Both the position numbers and the translations under genes were made by a program. A stretch of 64,000 nucleotides of DNA, from contig NC_087074.1 in assembly GCF_026151205.1 (NCBI RefSeq), positions 13,787,167 to 13,851,166 on the forward strand, written 5' to 3'. The stretch is from Bolinopsis microptera. Taxonomy: Eukaryota; Ctenophora; Tentaculata; Lobata; Bolinopsidae. The stretch's first letter is position 1; the number at the start of each line of letters is the position of its first letter. The notes below the pieces were generated by a model. The model saw only the letters and a list, made by a program, of their open reading frames with translations. It was not told the DNA's origin and ran no database searches. Of the stretch, positions 25,101 through 36,100 are shown in pieces.

Positions 25101-26994
25101 TCTGTTTATCGAGGAAGGTTGGCTGGACAATGAAACACAACTAGATAACACCCAGAAACCGTTCCCTACTAACAGTGGACCTTACACGAAACTAGGGGAA
25201 AACGATCTGACCGTGAAAGTAACATCCTCTTTCAATCTAACAGCAGATAAACCTGTTTACATCCTAGATAACCTGTTTGAGGAGCGTGATTTGTCAGAAT
25301 TGGCAGAGCACTTCCTCCTCTCCCGGTATATCTACCAGGAGCATGACGACTCAGGGTACACTGACAACGTGGTGTTTATAACCCCTCTGCCGCCCTTTCA
25401 ACTGGTGAGGACTAGAGTCTGGGCGGTGTTGGAGAGAGTGCTGGTTCAGCTAACAGGAAGGGAGGGGTGGTATCCGTACGATGTGTCTAACAATCTGAAC
25501 GAGCCGTGGGACCATACTCGGATACACCCTGACTGTTTCGAGAGGGATGAGTACACCTTGCTTGTCTACTTAAACAAGGAGTATCAGCCTGGTGATCTAG
25601 GAGGGACTGTCTGGTATGATACTGAGAACGGAGAGAATATTCTGGGTTCTGTGATGAACAAGTTCGGGAGGTTAGCAGTGTTTCAGTGTTCGATCCCTCA
25701 TTCTGCTCGACCCCCGCACGCGTACAAACCTGGACCCAGGCTCACGTTTGCTGTTAAAGTAGCAGAGGGGCGAGGTAATGCCGTTGTGAGGAGTATGAGT
25801 GAAACTACAGTCAACAAGGATGGAGATGAGGAGAAATCAGAGGAGGATTTAGAGAATGAACTGTGGGAGGAGTTGCAGGATGAATTGGGTGGGGATGTAG
25901 ATAAGTTGGAAGCTCAGTTTGAGGAGATGGTATCTCAGTGGATTCATGAACAGGGGGAATTATTTGATAATATTCTTAAGTCTGCTGGATCTCCGCACGA
26001 TGATCGTCAAGTTGTCAGAGATGAACTCTAAATTTGACTGCATAATTTTAATGTGTTTAGAATTGAAATTTTTGATTTGAGAATTGGAATTTTAGTCACC
26101 ATATCTAAAGGTTTTATCATAGTTTTAGATTGTTTAGATTTTATTTATATTTATTTTTGTTAATGATAATTTATTATATTAATACATTTGTTAATATATC
26201 ATTATCTTCCAACCTTGCTTAACGTGTGATGATAATTTAAATCAGAAAAATATTTAATTCTTAAGACAATATTGCAAAGTTGTTATCTATCTCAAGAATA
26301 CAATAATGTATTGAGCACAATGAAACTTCAGGTAGGATAACTATTACAAATACATAAGCCTTCAAACTCTTTCAGCACCCAGACGCAGACTCACTTTACG
26401 TAGAGAAAATAGACGTGGGGGAGGCAGAGCCGAGAACCGTCATCAGTGGTTTAAGGAACTTTGTGGCGCAGGATAAGCTAGATGGGGCACTTGTGGCGGT
26501 GGTTTGTAATCTCAAACCTGCTAACATGAGAGGAATTAAGAGTCAAGGTGGGAGTTATTAAATATTTGTATCTTTAATGTGGTAGTTGTGGGTGATAGGG
26601 ATTCTCGATTAGCAAATGTTTATACGCATCAATTTAAGTGCTCCTCTGTATAATTACCCCAAAGCAAATCGATTTAAAAGATCACCACATCACATCTCTC
26701 TTATCTCAACCCCCTCACTCCTCAGGAATGTTACTGTGTGCATCAGACAAGGACCACACGACAGTAGAAGTGCTGACAGTAGCTGAGGGCAGCAAGCCAG
26801 GAGACAGAATCACCAGTGACTTGTTCACCCAGGCTCCGGACACGCAACTCAATCCTAAGAAGAAGATCTTCGAGAAAGTTCAATCTGATCTTACGACGAA
26901 CGATTCTTTGGAGGTTACTTATAAGGGGGAATTGTTAAGAACTTCTGCGGGTCCCATTTTAGCTCCGTCGCTTGTGAAGGCTGCGATTAGATAA
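19166..26994 (+). CDS. YARS1: Cytosolic tyrosyl-tRNA synthetase with N-terminal GST-C-like domain and EMAPII tail
   Basis: Thirteen exons in matching phase: 19166-19273, 19459-19549, 19708-19796, 19951-20097, 20206-20307, 20610-20813, 20999-21172, 21361-21502, 21615-21751, 23965-24043, 24272-24360, 26376-26547 and 26726-26994. The product is 600 residues. Residues 97-430 are the class I catalytic and anticodon regions, with the HIGH-like 'KPHIAYF' (about 124-130) and KMSKS-like 'KMSSS' (299-303). It charges tRNA-Tyr with tyrosine in the cytosol. Residues about 435-600 are an EMAPII-like tRNA-binding OB fold ([20 protein letters not shown]), as in animal YARS1. Residues 1-66 are an extra domain resembling the GST-C-like module of eEF1B subunits ('[14 protein letters not shown]', '[11 protein letters not shown]'), joined by a Pro/Ala linker. 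Introns 9 and 11 contain two other genes on the same strand. Confidence 0.93.
21819..23558 (+). CDS. TUT1: TUT1/Star-PAP-like terminal nucleotidyltransferase, nested in YARS1 intron 9
   Basis: A 579-residue intronless frame. Domains in order: a matrin-type C2H2 finger (Cys34, Cys37, His50, His56); an RRM at about 71-155 ([18 protein letters not shown]); a polymerase-beta-type nucleotidyltransferase with '[19 protein letters not shown]' carrying the DxD pair; a third carboxylate in '[11 protein letters not shown]'; then a PAP-associated region with '[15 protein letters not shown]' and '[15 protein letters not shown]'. The tail is acidic (Glu run, about 545-555). This order is that of TUT1, the nuclear enzyme that uridylates U6 snRNA and polyadenylates selected mRNAs. 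The start lies only 67 bases after the YARS1 exon 9 donor, downstream of an acceptor-like TCTCTCAG ending at 21812. No separate promoter is evident, so its transcript may derive from the host pre-mRNA. Confidence 0.85.
   Translation: MVNMETSPSNKKPSPTSKKQKGRTGKEHVSKFHCTTCNVHCPNETTLQQHNAGKKHNANVDNTQRRDKHAMSSVFVGNLPKLAQIRARLVEETGSCVEGKENDKLKSDLNTVFSAYGEIAKIIVDKKHGSYCIIEYKTPSMAQVALSEYQAGKFQPFYGKKLQIKSRTVTEIKPLHQIITESELDKDNIVALLEEAEDDPICALNMVDAAISVSDKVKRTHQEACSRIQTQLNENLPFYSMVLSVYGSAATNLALRDSDLDISLTVGKDKRLDRDDLIRVLKEKCTGVSHVHVIPAPGQGTITRFLDGISNTMFDVLFSNRLGVANTALINTVLSYDGRIARFIRLVVYWRRVVLGARFPKQCIPSSYSITIMCIHFLQQKGFFPDFFQTPLITEHKMIYDLDCSFITDISKLPTPPDVGSIPDLLSGFWSYYGSEFNVETQVASMRSVLKKSEVEETSKDTPHHYVTLFKTSPLAVQDPFVLTHNLTHNVTLECVVFFRDLCRSACSNMSKGAPLYTWMFGGIAGNSASLGGDGASTSSHQDSVEMEEEEEEEEGNKTPVWDESVAVGNKRSVEEMEH
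24526..26031 (+). CDS. Secretory-pathway 2-oxoglutarate/Fe(II) oxygenase, nested in YARS1 intron 11
   Basis: A 501-residue intronless frame with an N-terminal signal peptide ([19 protein letters not shown]). The C-terminal half holds a prolyl-hydroxylase-like double-stranded beta-helix: 'RIHPDCF' supplies the HxD pair (His333, Asp335), 'IPHSARPP' the distal iron ligand (His392), and '[10 protein letters not shown]' the 2-oxoglutarate-binding Arg (405). Spacings fit the family. The middle (about 120-190) may be thioredoxin-like, but this is weak. The last 90 residues are strongly acidic. The substrate is unknown; the signal peptide points to ER-lumen or secreted proteins. An acceptor-like CATCTAG ends at 24519, six bases before the ATG and in frame with YARS1 exon 11. 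It is not an obvious orthologue of a named vertebrate P4H. Confidence 0.75.
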   Translation: MFLSSSLLVYTLLSLCLISHTSGVTSHSSDLGVISHHRSWKSTELEEFAEYIHFGLCWKYYHTDDGINWQLNFNEILSSPLVDQMTQLVEIDRSKVQFQNATGRILRRGDDVRVNRFCRDQSQSGSVVLLVLFTPEDRNDYGELLFFDDVMSDVTKTLRPSDFSVIKFSCRQPYQWQYPAIQTQKGLVFIQFLFIEEGWLDNETQLDNTQKPFPTNSGPYTKLGENDLTVKVTSSFNLTADKPVYILDNLFEERDLSELAEHFLLSRYIYQEHDDSGYTDNVVFITPLPPFQLVRTRVWAVLERVLVQLTGREGWYPYDVSNNLNEPWDHTRIHPDCFERDEYTLLVYLNKEYQPGDLGGTVWYDTENGENILGSVMNKFGRLAVFQCSIPHSARPPHAYKPGPRLTFAVKVAEGRGNAVVRSMSETTVNKDGDEEKSEEDLENELWEELQDELGGDVDKLEAQFEEMVSQWIHEQGELFDNILKSAGSPHDDRQVVRDEL

Positions 26995-27755
26995 TTTATT
27001 TGAAAAGTTTTAGTTGGTGGTGAAAAAAAATATTTCATTTGTTCATGGCTAAGTTTAGCTACCTTGTAAACTTGTTGTTAGGTCTCTATAAAATATATCT
27101 TCATCTCTAGATCAAGCTAGTTAGATGAATAAGAGGTGCGTCCAATGTTCATAAAGTGGTGTTTTTATGGGAGTTGTTAAGCTTCTGTTGGTCATCAAAA
27201 TGAGTGCAGTAATTGTGACACGTAAGAGCGCAAATATATGAGATGCTGGGCCTACATATTCATAAACATTAACAATTAACAATAAAGTAAGTAATTACTC
27301 TACGGCAGAATTTCATAAGACTTTTAAAACTGCTCTGTCCCACACTGTCATTGACACATGAATGCACTGATTCTGACTATTCCAATGATGAAAATGTATT
27401 GAGCATTACTTACTTCTCATAAGAACTAGAAGCCAAAATATTAAAATTCACGGAGCTTTGAAAAATGTTGCGATATTTTTTAACATTGATATGACAACTT
27501 TCACCAATTTTTGATTTGATTCAAAATCTGAAATCATTCGTCTAAAGAAAACTGCGAACAGGTGATATACCCATCTAATCGTGCATCGGAAATAACGCAG
27601 GATCGAGGAGGCGTATTATATTATACTAATTGAAGCAAAGAAAATAAAACAACCATATTAGCAACAAGAGAAACGCCATTGTCGGACTTGAGGAGAGTGA
27701 GGACTCCTCAAACTACATTAAATTAATTCCTTCTGTAACGTCCTGAATAAATATA
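26995..27755. other. Intergenic spacer
   Basis: AT-rich, no gene seen. It holds the YARS1 3' UTR and low-complexity sequence up to the terminal-inverted-repeat element. Confidence 0.4.
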
Positions 27756-28558
27756 CCTTACTCGGGATTATTACGACGGATTTATTAACGACCGGTTAAA
27801 ATATGGTTCGGGAAAAATATGGCGAAATTGCTCAAAACCCACCACATTTTCCCGGTCGCCATTTTACCGGTGTCCAACCTTTCAAAATTTTAGATTCAAA
27901 AATTTTGTCTCAGATGTAAATTTCCTTATTAGAGATAAGCAAGTTTAGAAATTTTCGCATTGCTAAAACTTGTGAAACAAGTCGAATTATCAATAATTGT
28001 TGAAAGTAGACAGAAATAATGACTCGTGGTTAATAAAACTAGATGGAAAATAATTTTTAACATTTGAAGCGTAAAAACCAGATCGATATTAAGATAGAGG
28101 GAGAGCTGTTTAGTCTTCCAATAAGTTGTAATCATCTTCGTTATCTTCATCTGGATCATCCCTTTCATCAGTTTTAATTAATTCAAGTTTTAATTTAACT
28201 GTTACTTTTACTTTGAGTCCTATTTCATTATGTAGAGATAGTCAATACCTAAGAAATTAAAAATTGGCCTATTTAAATCAAATTTGACAATAAGGATATA
28301 TGACAAGAATTGGGCAAAAAGGTGCATTTTTTGCAATTTTAGCCAAATGAAGTCGAAAAACCTACAACAAGTGTCCCAATAGTCTTCTTTAGTGAATATA
28401 AGACAACGATTAAAATATGAGCACCCATACCCCTTGGGAACCCTAAAAGCTGAGTAGGCGGGTTAATTAACGACCGGTGAAAATGTGGTTCGGGAAAAAT
28501 ATGGCGAAATTACCCTAAACCCACCACTTTATCCCGGTCATAATAATCCCGAGTAAGG
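27756..28558. mobile_element. Non-autonomous DNA transposon (MITE-like) with ~24-bp TIRs flanked by TA
   Basis: The left end reads CCTTACTCGGGATTATTACG and the right end is its near-perfect reverse complement (two mismatches over about 24 bases). A TA dinucleotide lies outside each end (27754-27755 and 28559-28560), as expected for TA-targeting elements such as Tc1/mariner. A subterminal block of about 65 bases is repeated directly near both ends (about 27785 and 28465) and contains CGACCGGT and GGTTCGGGAAAAATATGGCG. No transposase frame is present inside, so the element is non-autonomous. Confidence 0.7.
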
Positions 28559-28560
28559 TA

Positions 28561-30162
28561 GTTACGAAAACAATATTTACTAAACATTGCTGAACAAGTA
28601 TATGGACCTGCGTGCGCGGCTCCAATTGCGCGGCATGTGCGTGGTGGAATTGTTACAGACGATACGAAACAGTTTACTTTCATCACAAATTTGGACGTAA
28701 ATCTAGTGATGTGAGTTTTATTAAGTGAAATTTTATTGAAATTTGTTATCCCCTTGGAGATGGGCAGTAATTAAAGTTTTCTGAACAGAATTAAACCAAG
28801 CAAAACAACACTCTATATCTGTACAATAATAATAATCATAACTGTATATTTACAATAGCTTAATAAACTACATTCGAAACTAAATTTAAAACTTTGCCAA
28901 CTACCTAATTCTTTTAAAATAACATACTGTTTCCACTTACCATCAAAAATAATTCTTATATCTAGCCTTGAAAAATCTGTGCTAGATAATAATTATTAAG
29001 ATATAAACTTTTTTGACTATGTGCATGTTGGTTATCATTAGAAATTTAAAGTCTGTAAACTGTAGAGTGATATTTTTTCTCAAAATAATTGCTGTTGCCA
29101 CGTGTTAAAAATTACCGATATACCTCAACGATAATAACTTATATCAATAATTTAAAGCAGTTTCAAAAGGCACTTTTTGGCCTGGGATAGTCGTGAAAAG
29201 TCGCGTTGTTCCTCGCCCATCGGTCACTTGCTGCCAGAAAATCGTCTGAAATATTGATGGTCAAACAATTTAAGATAAATTTCCAAAGTGCAGTCATCAA
29301 ACAGCGACAGCACTTCTTCATCATTTGATGATTGTCAATATTACTGAACATCTTCAGTACCTTTAAGAAATGATTCAAGTAAGTACAAAGATCAACGAAA
29401 AACGAAGAACCTAGAAATATCTAGAATCTGAAAGTATGCAAGGAAATTTAAATCATGCGCGATATACCTGGGGATCGATTACATATTGCGTATAACACAT
29501 CAAAACGGTTTACATAATATGTGAACGAACCCTTAAGAAAGCTCAAAGGTGTAAAATGTATTATAACCAAGAAGCATGGGAGTTCTATTAGAGTATCACA
29601 ATGTCATTTGCAAATCCCCAAAATGATCCAAAACATGAATATTTTGAACAGTATGGAATCTGCAGATAACACGGTAGTCAGTAAAAAATATGCTTCACAA
29701 TTACTAGCTTTTACATTGATTAACCTACTACTATTCGCATTTCACCCCTTTTTTTGGTTCGCTGAAAGTCAGAGAATTCTTGCTCAATGACAAAGTAGAA
29801 ATTAATTGTATATGTAATTGCACGAGGGCTTATTGATTATAAGTAGTGATGAAATGGAGAGATAACCACAGCTATCTCTCACATAAAGATAATGTAAAAT
29901 TGCTTCCACATTTTATGAATTTCAGCTCCAATCCTCAACAAAATTACAACATTCCAGATGAGCAAATAAAGAAACAAGTCAGTTTTCTGTGCTTGTAGTT
30001 TTTAGTTCCTCTAAATCTGAACGAATTATCCATTCATCTTGCTCTCATAATCTACAATTTGAGCTAATGAACGACCATAACATATTCTCTAATACATCAG
30101 TAATTGGCAAAACTTATTCGTGATCAATAAACTAAAATTCTCATCAGACTACAATCCTACAT
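28561..30162. other. Intergenic, AT-rich
   Basis: No gene is supported. Small open frames at 29163-29378 (minus) and 29521-29790 (plus) have no recognisable pattern. A final lamin exon encoding a CaaX box could lie here, but none is evident. Confidence 0.4.
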
Positions 30163-33100
30163 TTAGTTATCAACCCCACATTTATTAAGACACATACCTC
30201 GGTTTCTGTTTTGTTTGTAAGAGAGAATGTTAGGGGAGCTGGCGGCTGGAGGCATACTGAAACCCATACTCCTCTCATCTAGTGTAGTCTTAATAACCCT
30301 GTCACGTGATGGCCCCTGGTCACGTGTCACTCCCGGTGGGCTCACTCTTCTTAATAAAACACGTGTTGAGTAATACTAATATTCAGTTTGTAAGAAGTAA
30401 ATTTATTGTAATTATAAGTTTAACAGTAATAAAGTTAGTTAGTAAGCTAACTATGACGAATATGTAACTAACACTAAACATATTACTATGAATCCTACCC
30501 ATGAGTAGATTTAGGTCGTCTAGTAATAGCAGTGGTGTTGTTAAGGCCAGTAGAAGCCTGTCCATTAGGCTTGTACAGCACTGTGTTAACATCAGGTCCA
30601 ATAGCCCAGGCTTCCTGATCCTTCCATAGCAAGTCAGAGGGAGGGTTGTGTAGAGCTTGGCTCTGATTCGACCAAATCTGAAATATTATTTGTAATTAAA
30701 TGTGATTTCAGATATTATGAAGTGATGCTCGGACCGCTGGAAAATTTTATTTCTCATAAATATTTTGGAATTTTCCGTATAAATTCAAGATAAGCTCCTA
30801 GAATGCTTCAAGATAAGCTCAAGCATTTATGAACTTGATGAGGTCTGATCGTCATCTTCTAATGCAGCGTTCGATGTCTGTGTGAAGGTGAAATGGTGAC
30901 ATCCTCTGAATCAGTCAGAGGTCGAGTGTTATCGGGTATACTTCTGTAGTAGTTGTACAGCAATACTAAGGCAATGAGACTACTGCGGACCCTCCACCGG
31001 CGAAACCTTGTTAACAAAGCCGCAGTCAAGGTTTGGTGAACGGTAGTTAAAGCGCTTAATAAGGGACATAAGTCAAAGTGGTAGAGCAACATCATGTAGT
31101 GGACATCTTGAGAAATGAGTAATAGGTAGCATGTAAGGTTGCTCTTTCATAAATCGTCTTCCTACTCCGATAATAAATTACATCAAGTCTTGAAAATTAT
31201 TCGAGAAGAATCTCGAATAATTTAGTTGCAGCGTGCCACATGGCTATCTAAACTGCAAAGCCTACCCATTGCTGAGCAAGGCCGTTGTCTTCTTCGACGA
31301 GCGGGATCATCAATAATGAGGTCTGATCGTCATCTTCTAATAATCGATGTCTGTGTGAAGGTGAAATGGTGACATCCTCTGGATCAGTTAGATTTAAATC
31401 TAGATCTAAATTATTCGAGATTCTTCTCGAATAATTTTCAAGACTTGATGTAATTTATTATCGGAGTAGGAAGACGATTTATGAAAGAGCAACCTTACAT
31501 GCTACCTATTACTCATTTCTCAAGATGTCCACTACATGATGTTGCTCTTTGACTTACGTCCCTAAAGCGCTTTTAACTACCGTTCGCCAAACCTTGACTG
31601 CGGCTTTGTTAACAAGGTTTGGCCGGTGGAGGGTCCGCAGTAGTCCCATTGCCTTAGTATTGCTGTACAACCACTAAATTTATGAACTTAGCTGGTCTTG
31701 CACGAGAAACTTAACTCAAATACGAAAATATCACATGACTATCATACAACCCAGTAAGTAAGGTTGCTGGATATAAAATACCAGGACCATGTTAAAAGTT
31801 ATCTTAACCTCGTTACTTTTCTTTACGTTGAATAAAACGATAAGAAGCCAACCTTCTATTTCTAGCATTATATTACAAGTCACTTTCCTTTTGTTGCTGA
31901 CCGCTAACAATATATTTTATATTTACGATTCTCTAAATACGGTAATTTTCCCCAATAATTTGCTTGCTAGACGTCAGCAGCCTGTCACTCCACCATATCT
32001 TCGTTTTAAACACATTAAAGCCTAAGGTCCCCAGGTAAAGTGTTAACTGGTAACATAGGTTGACGATGCATAAGGTGGGACTATGTATCTTATTAATTTT
32101 GAAAAACATGTAATAATCAATTACTTAACAACCATTTTCATTCCAGATTGAACCATGGCCCCAAAAGTTTGTGTACCAGCAGATTTTGGTAGACACCACA
32201 TTGGAGCACCAAGTCACGGTAACCTTACCTTCAACCTTGGAGAGGGGGTTCAGATCAAAGCTAACTCCATTATACTGTCCCTGAACAGTCCTATTATAGA
32301 TGACCTGACAACAGACCTTCACCTGACGTCACTAGAAGCTGAGGACTTCAGCAGGGAGGCAGTGGACTGTTTTATTGAGGCTTCCTACACAGGAGAAATA
32401 GAGGCAGTAACTCTAGGAAACTTCAGAGACGTGAACAAGATGAGTCGTGTGTTTGATGTTAGTTGGCTTATTGCCAGATGTGAGAAGTACTTTGTGTCGT
32501 ACCTGGATAAACTAGACAGTGAGAGTAGCTACCCTGATATGCTGTTTGCTGTAGAGGAGGCTGTTTATCTGCTGTCTACTGTAAAGAAAAGAGATTTCCT
32601 TGACCTGGTAATACTTAAAATGAGCACTGCATTCTCCCACGCCATCAGAGGGAGTTTCATCGTGGATTACTTGTTCGATGTAGGAACCTGTACGAATATA
32701 AAACTTGATGCCTGTATCGCTATCGTCCAAGACGATTTACATGTTTTGGTGAACGTACTTATAGCGCATCTGGAAAAGCAAGGATTTGAGAGTCTTGACG
32801 TCAACAGTAAACATCTGTTAAGAAATATAGATTTGAGTGCTAGCTTTGCAGATAATTCTTCTCTCCACACAAAACTATTTGCAACGCTGGAATGTATTAA
32901 GAATGTTGGAAAAGAGGAGTATCAACTGTTCGTGGCATTGCACAAACAAATAACGAGTAGATATTGCACTTTCAATCCTGAAGCAGAGATTCTTCCTGAA
33001 CTAGAGATTCGTTCTGAAGTAGAGGTTCGTCCTGAAGTAGAGATTCGTACTGAAGTAGAGGTTCGTCCTGAAGTAGAGATTCGTCCTGAAGTAGTGAAGC

Positions 33101-36100
33101 GTCCTAAAATAGAGATTCGTCCTGAAGTAGTGATTTGTCCTGAAGTAGAGATTTGTCCTTTTTCACCAAAGGACTTTAATATTAATAAAGACACCACCTT
33201 CGACGTTGAATTTCAAAAACGTGCCTCAAATTTAGGCGTTACAAATTTATATTCATTCTTAGATGGACTAATTTGGATGAAAAAAATCTGTGATTATGAA
33301 ATTCCTAAAGACATATCATCGAGAATCGTTGCTGTTAAAAAAGAGCGTGGGTGGGGCCGGATAGATATAGATTATTTTGTAACCTGGCTTGGTATTGAGG
33401 GAAATTGTCCTGAGGCTGAACTTTTCTTTGAGGAAGATCAAGTTAACCGCATAAACTTGACGGACTATCTTACAGCTGAAGATTTTGTGAGAAAATATTT
33501 CCACCAAAACTCCTCATTTGAATTCGAGCTAGCAGATACCAAGTATGCTAATCTGAAATTTGTTTTTACGACAATCGCCATGGAAGGAGACAATCCGGAC
33601 ACATTCAAAATGAACTTAGCAGAGCTTGATCCAGACCAGCCACTTTCTCACCCAATGCCAAGATTACACGTAGCTTTACAGATCAGTATAATAACTGTTG
33701 AATCTGGGAATATTTCAGTGATAACACCCGTGTTCGGCAAACCAACATGTGATAAAACCAAAACATACTGGAATTGGAGTTATTTACAATTTCACGGTGA
33801 ACAAGTCAGTAATTTAGACATGTTATGGGGTGAATGCGGACCCCTGTTATATCGTACATTTTTGGTAGTTGAGAAATGTAGATTGGTAGCATATCTAGTA
33901 GAATAAACTAAAAACAGTTGAATTGTTTTATTATCTGTTGGCTTTACAGCTAACAGATAATTAATCGAGGAAGAGGAACTTTACCAGTCAAGTAAAAGAC
34001 TGTAAGCTTTATTACGTTGTGAGACTAGAGCGGTTAAAAGTTTATCTTGATATGGTCTTTAAAGCTATTGTTAAAATCAATATCTTTGAAAAAGTTTGAC
34101 GATTGTTGTTATTATAGAAAAAATTGGGTTAATATATTGTGTTACCTATAATAAGATAGAGTAAAATTTTCAAAGTACAATTCGATTATACTATGTGACT
34201 GAAGTTTATCTCTGAACCAGTCTATTTGTTAAATGTTACATCAATAGTACAATTCAATAGTACATATTGATTAATGTACACATAAACAGTATTATTGATT
34301 GAATAGTTGACTTGAAACTATTAATTCATAATTTCTTTAGTTTTCCTGTAATTGGTTGCAAATTTAAATCTTATTACTTCAAGTCATACATGATAAGAGA
34401 TGTTGTAACGTCAGTGAAGCAGCAGATAATTTGTTTATTTTTTCCTTGACATCCGAGAGAAGCAAACATATAATTAATATAAATAGTTACAAGAGTTATC
34501 GACATGGACACCAGACATCTCTGCCGAATAACAAATCTCCTCCGTCTCGGGGCAGTCAGGAACTAACTGCTGCTCCTGTATATTAGCGATAAGAAAGAAA
34601 ACAAATTGCAGCTCCATGTGTGCTTGTTAGCATGCTTGCTGTGTGCAGGCCAGCACGTATAGTAATCCAGCGTTAATGGCATTACACGTGTGTTTACAAG
34701 CGCTTCTAGTCGTGTAGAGAGTCATTGTGTTGTCCTTCTCGTCAGGGAGCCAGTGCACGCTGGACAACTGTGCAACATATAATCCGGAGATTGGTCTGAA
34801 GATTAACCAGTGGTGTAAATACTGGCTGAGTTGGCTGGGCTGCATGTTCGGTGTAAGGCGGTGTGTTCGAGAAAAGTGTTAGAAATATTATAAAATTATG
34901 CAGAAGTTTAGCAGCCGCCAATGGTTATCTCTCAAAGGAGTAAGAGCATTTTCATTGAGAAGCAGTAGGAGAATTGACTTGGGGTGCCAAAAGAAACTGT
35001 AGTTGTAGTTGCTTTTTATCCGCAGCAGTTTCAGAGGAATCGTAACGTAACACATTGTTTCAATAAAAACTATGTTACATTTATAAGATAGACAATAGAC
35101 AAACATTAAAAGCACATACAGTGTATTAACAGTTACACTGCACATTCGGTGCATTTATACTTACAGTGCACATACAGTGTATGTATACTTACAGTGCACA
35201 TAGCTCCGCCCCGGAGCACGAAGTTGTGAGGGAACTTGTAGCTGCAGAAAGCACTGTCACTGACCGTCTGTTGTATCACACATCCTCCCAGATACTCATC
35301 CTGGATATTGTTATGTTAAGTATTTTAGCAGACATTCACTACAGTCAGAAGCTGGCCCTGGGGTACCGGATTCAAATACCAGAGATTCCTTATCACCATT
35401 TAATAAGAACACGTAGTAAATATTAAAATTGATAAATAAATTAATATTAGATTAACGTTAAGAAGCCGAAATACTAGTACAAGTAAGTAACTAACGTGGT
35501 TGGAAGTGTTAACGAGTCTAACGTAGTCTCCTCTATCATGGACATCCCATATCTTCACACTACCTGTTGAACTGAAACAACATTGTATTGGCTTTGGTAA
35601 AGTATACATCAACCACATCTTCAATAATACTGATGTTACAATAATACTGATGTTATAATACTGATGTTATAATACTGATGTTGATGGAAATTAAGATATA
35701 ATATCACCAACTTAACATGAACATTTAAAGGAGACTTACAAACTGGTAGAATCTGAGTGAGTAGCCAGGTTCTGTCCACGTTTAGGAGACCGAGAAACAT
35801 CAGTAACAGTCTCCACCTCCTTCGTCCGAGCTGGCGCTGACGCAACAGACGCAGCAGATGGCGCACGCTTGACATCATCATTGACAAAGCGCTGGGACGA
35901 GCTGCTTATCTTCTGACCTGAGAGTTGGGAGGCGGTGACGGGTCTGTGGCGACCTACTGTCTGTACCTCCGTCCGGTACTTCAACAAACTCTCGTTTTGA
36001 TCCAGGTTCTCTTTTAGATTGCTGATCTCTTCTTGGAGGGGGATACGAGCATCTTGTAGTTCTTCACATTCCAGACACTATAAGCAAAAATGTTAGTTAA

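Noticed and set aside
29163..29378. Small minus-strand frame that vaguely resembles a transposase DNA-binding segment
   Set aside because: Resemblance is too weak and no adjoining domain is found.
34627..34845. Minus-strand frame first considered as the end of the lamin tail domain
   Set aside because: An exon at 30499-30677 matches the lamin-tail pattern far better and joins in phase to exon 11.
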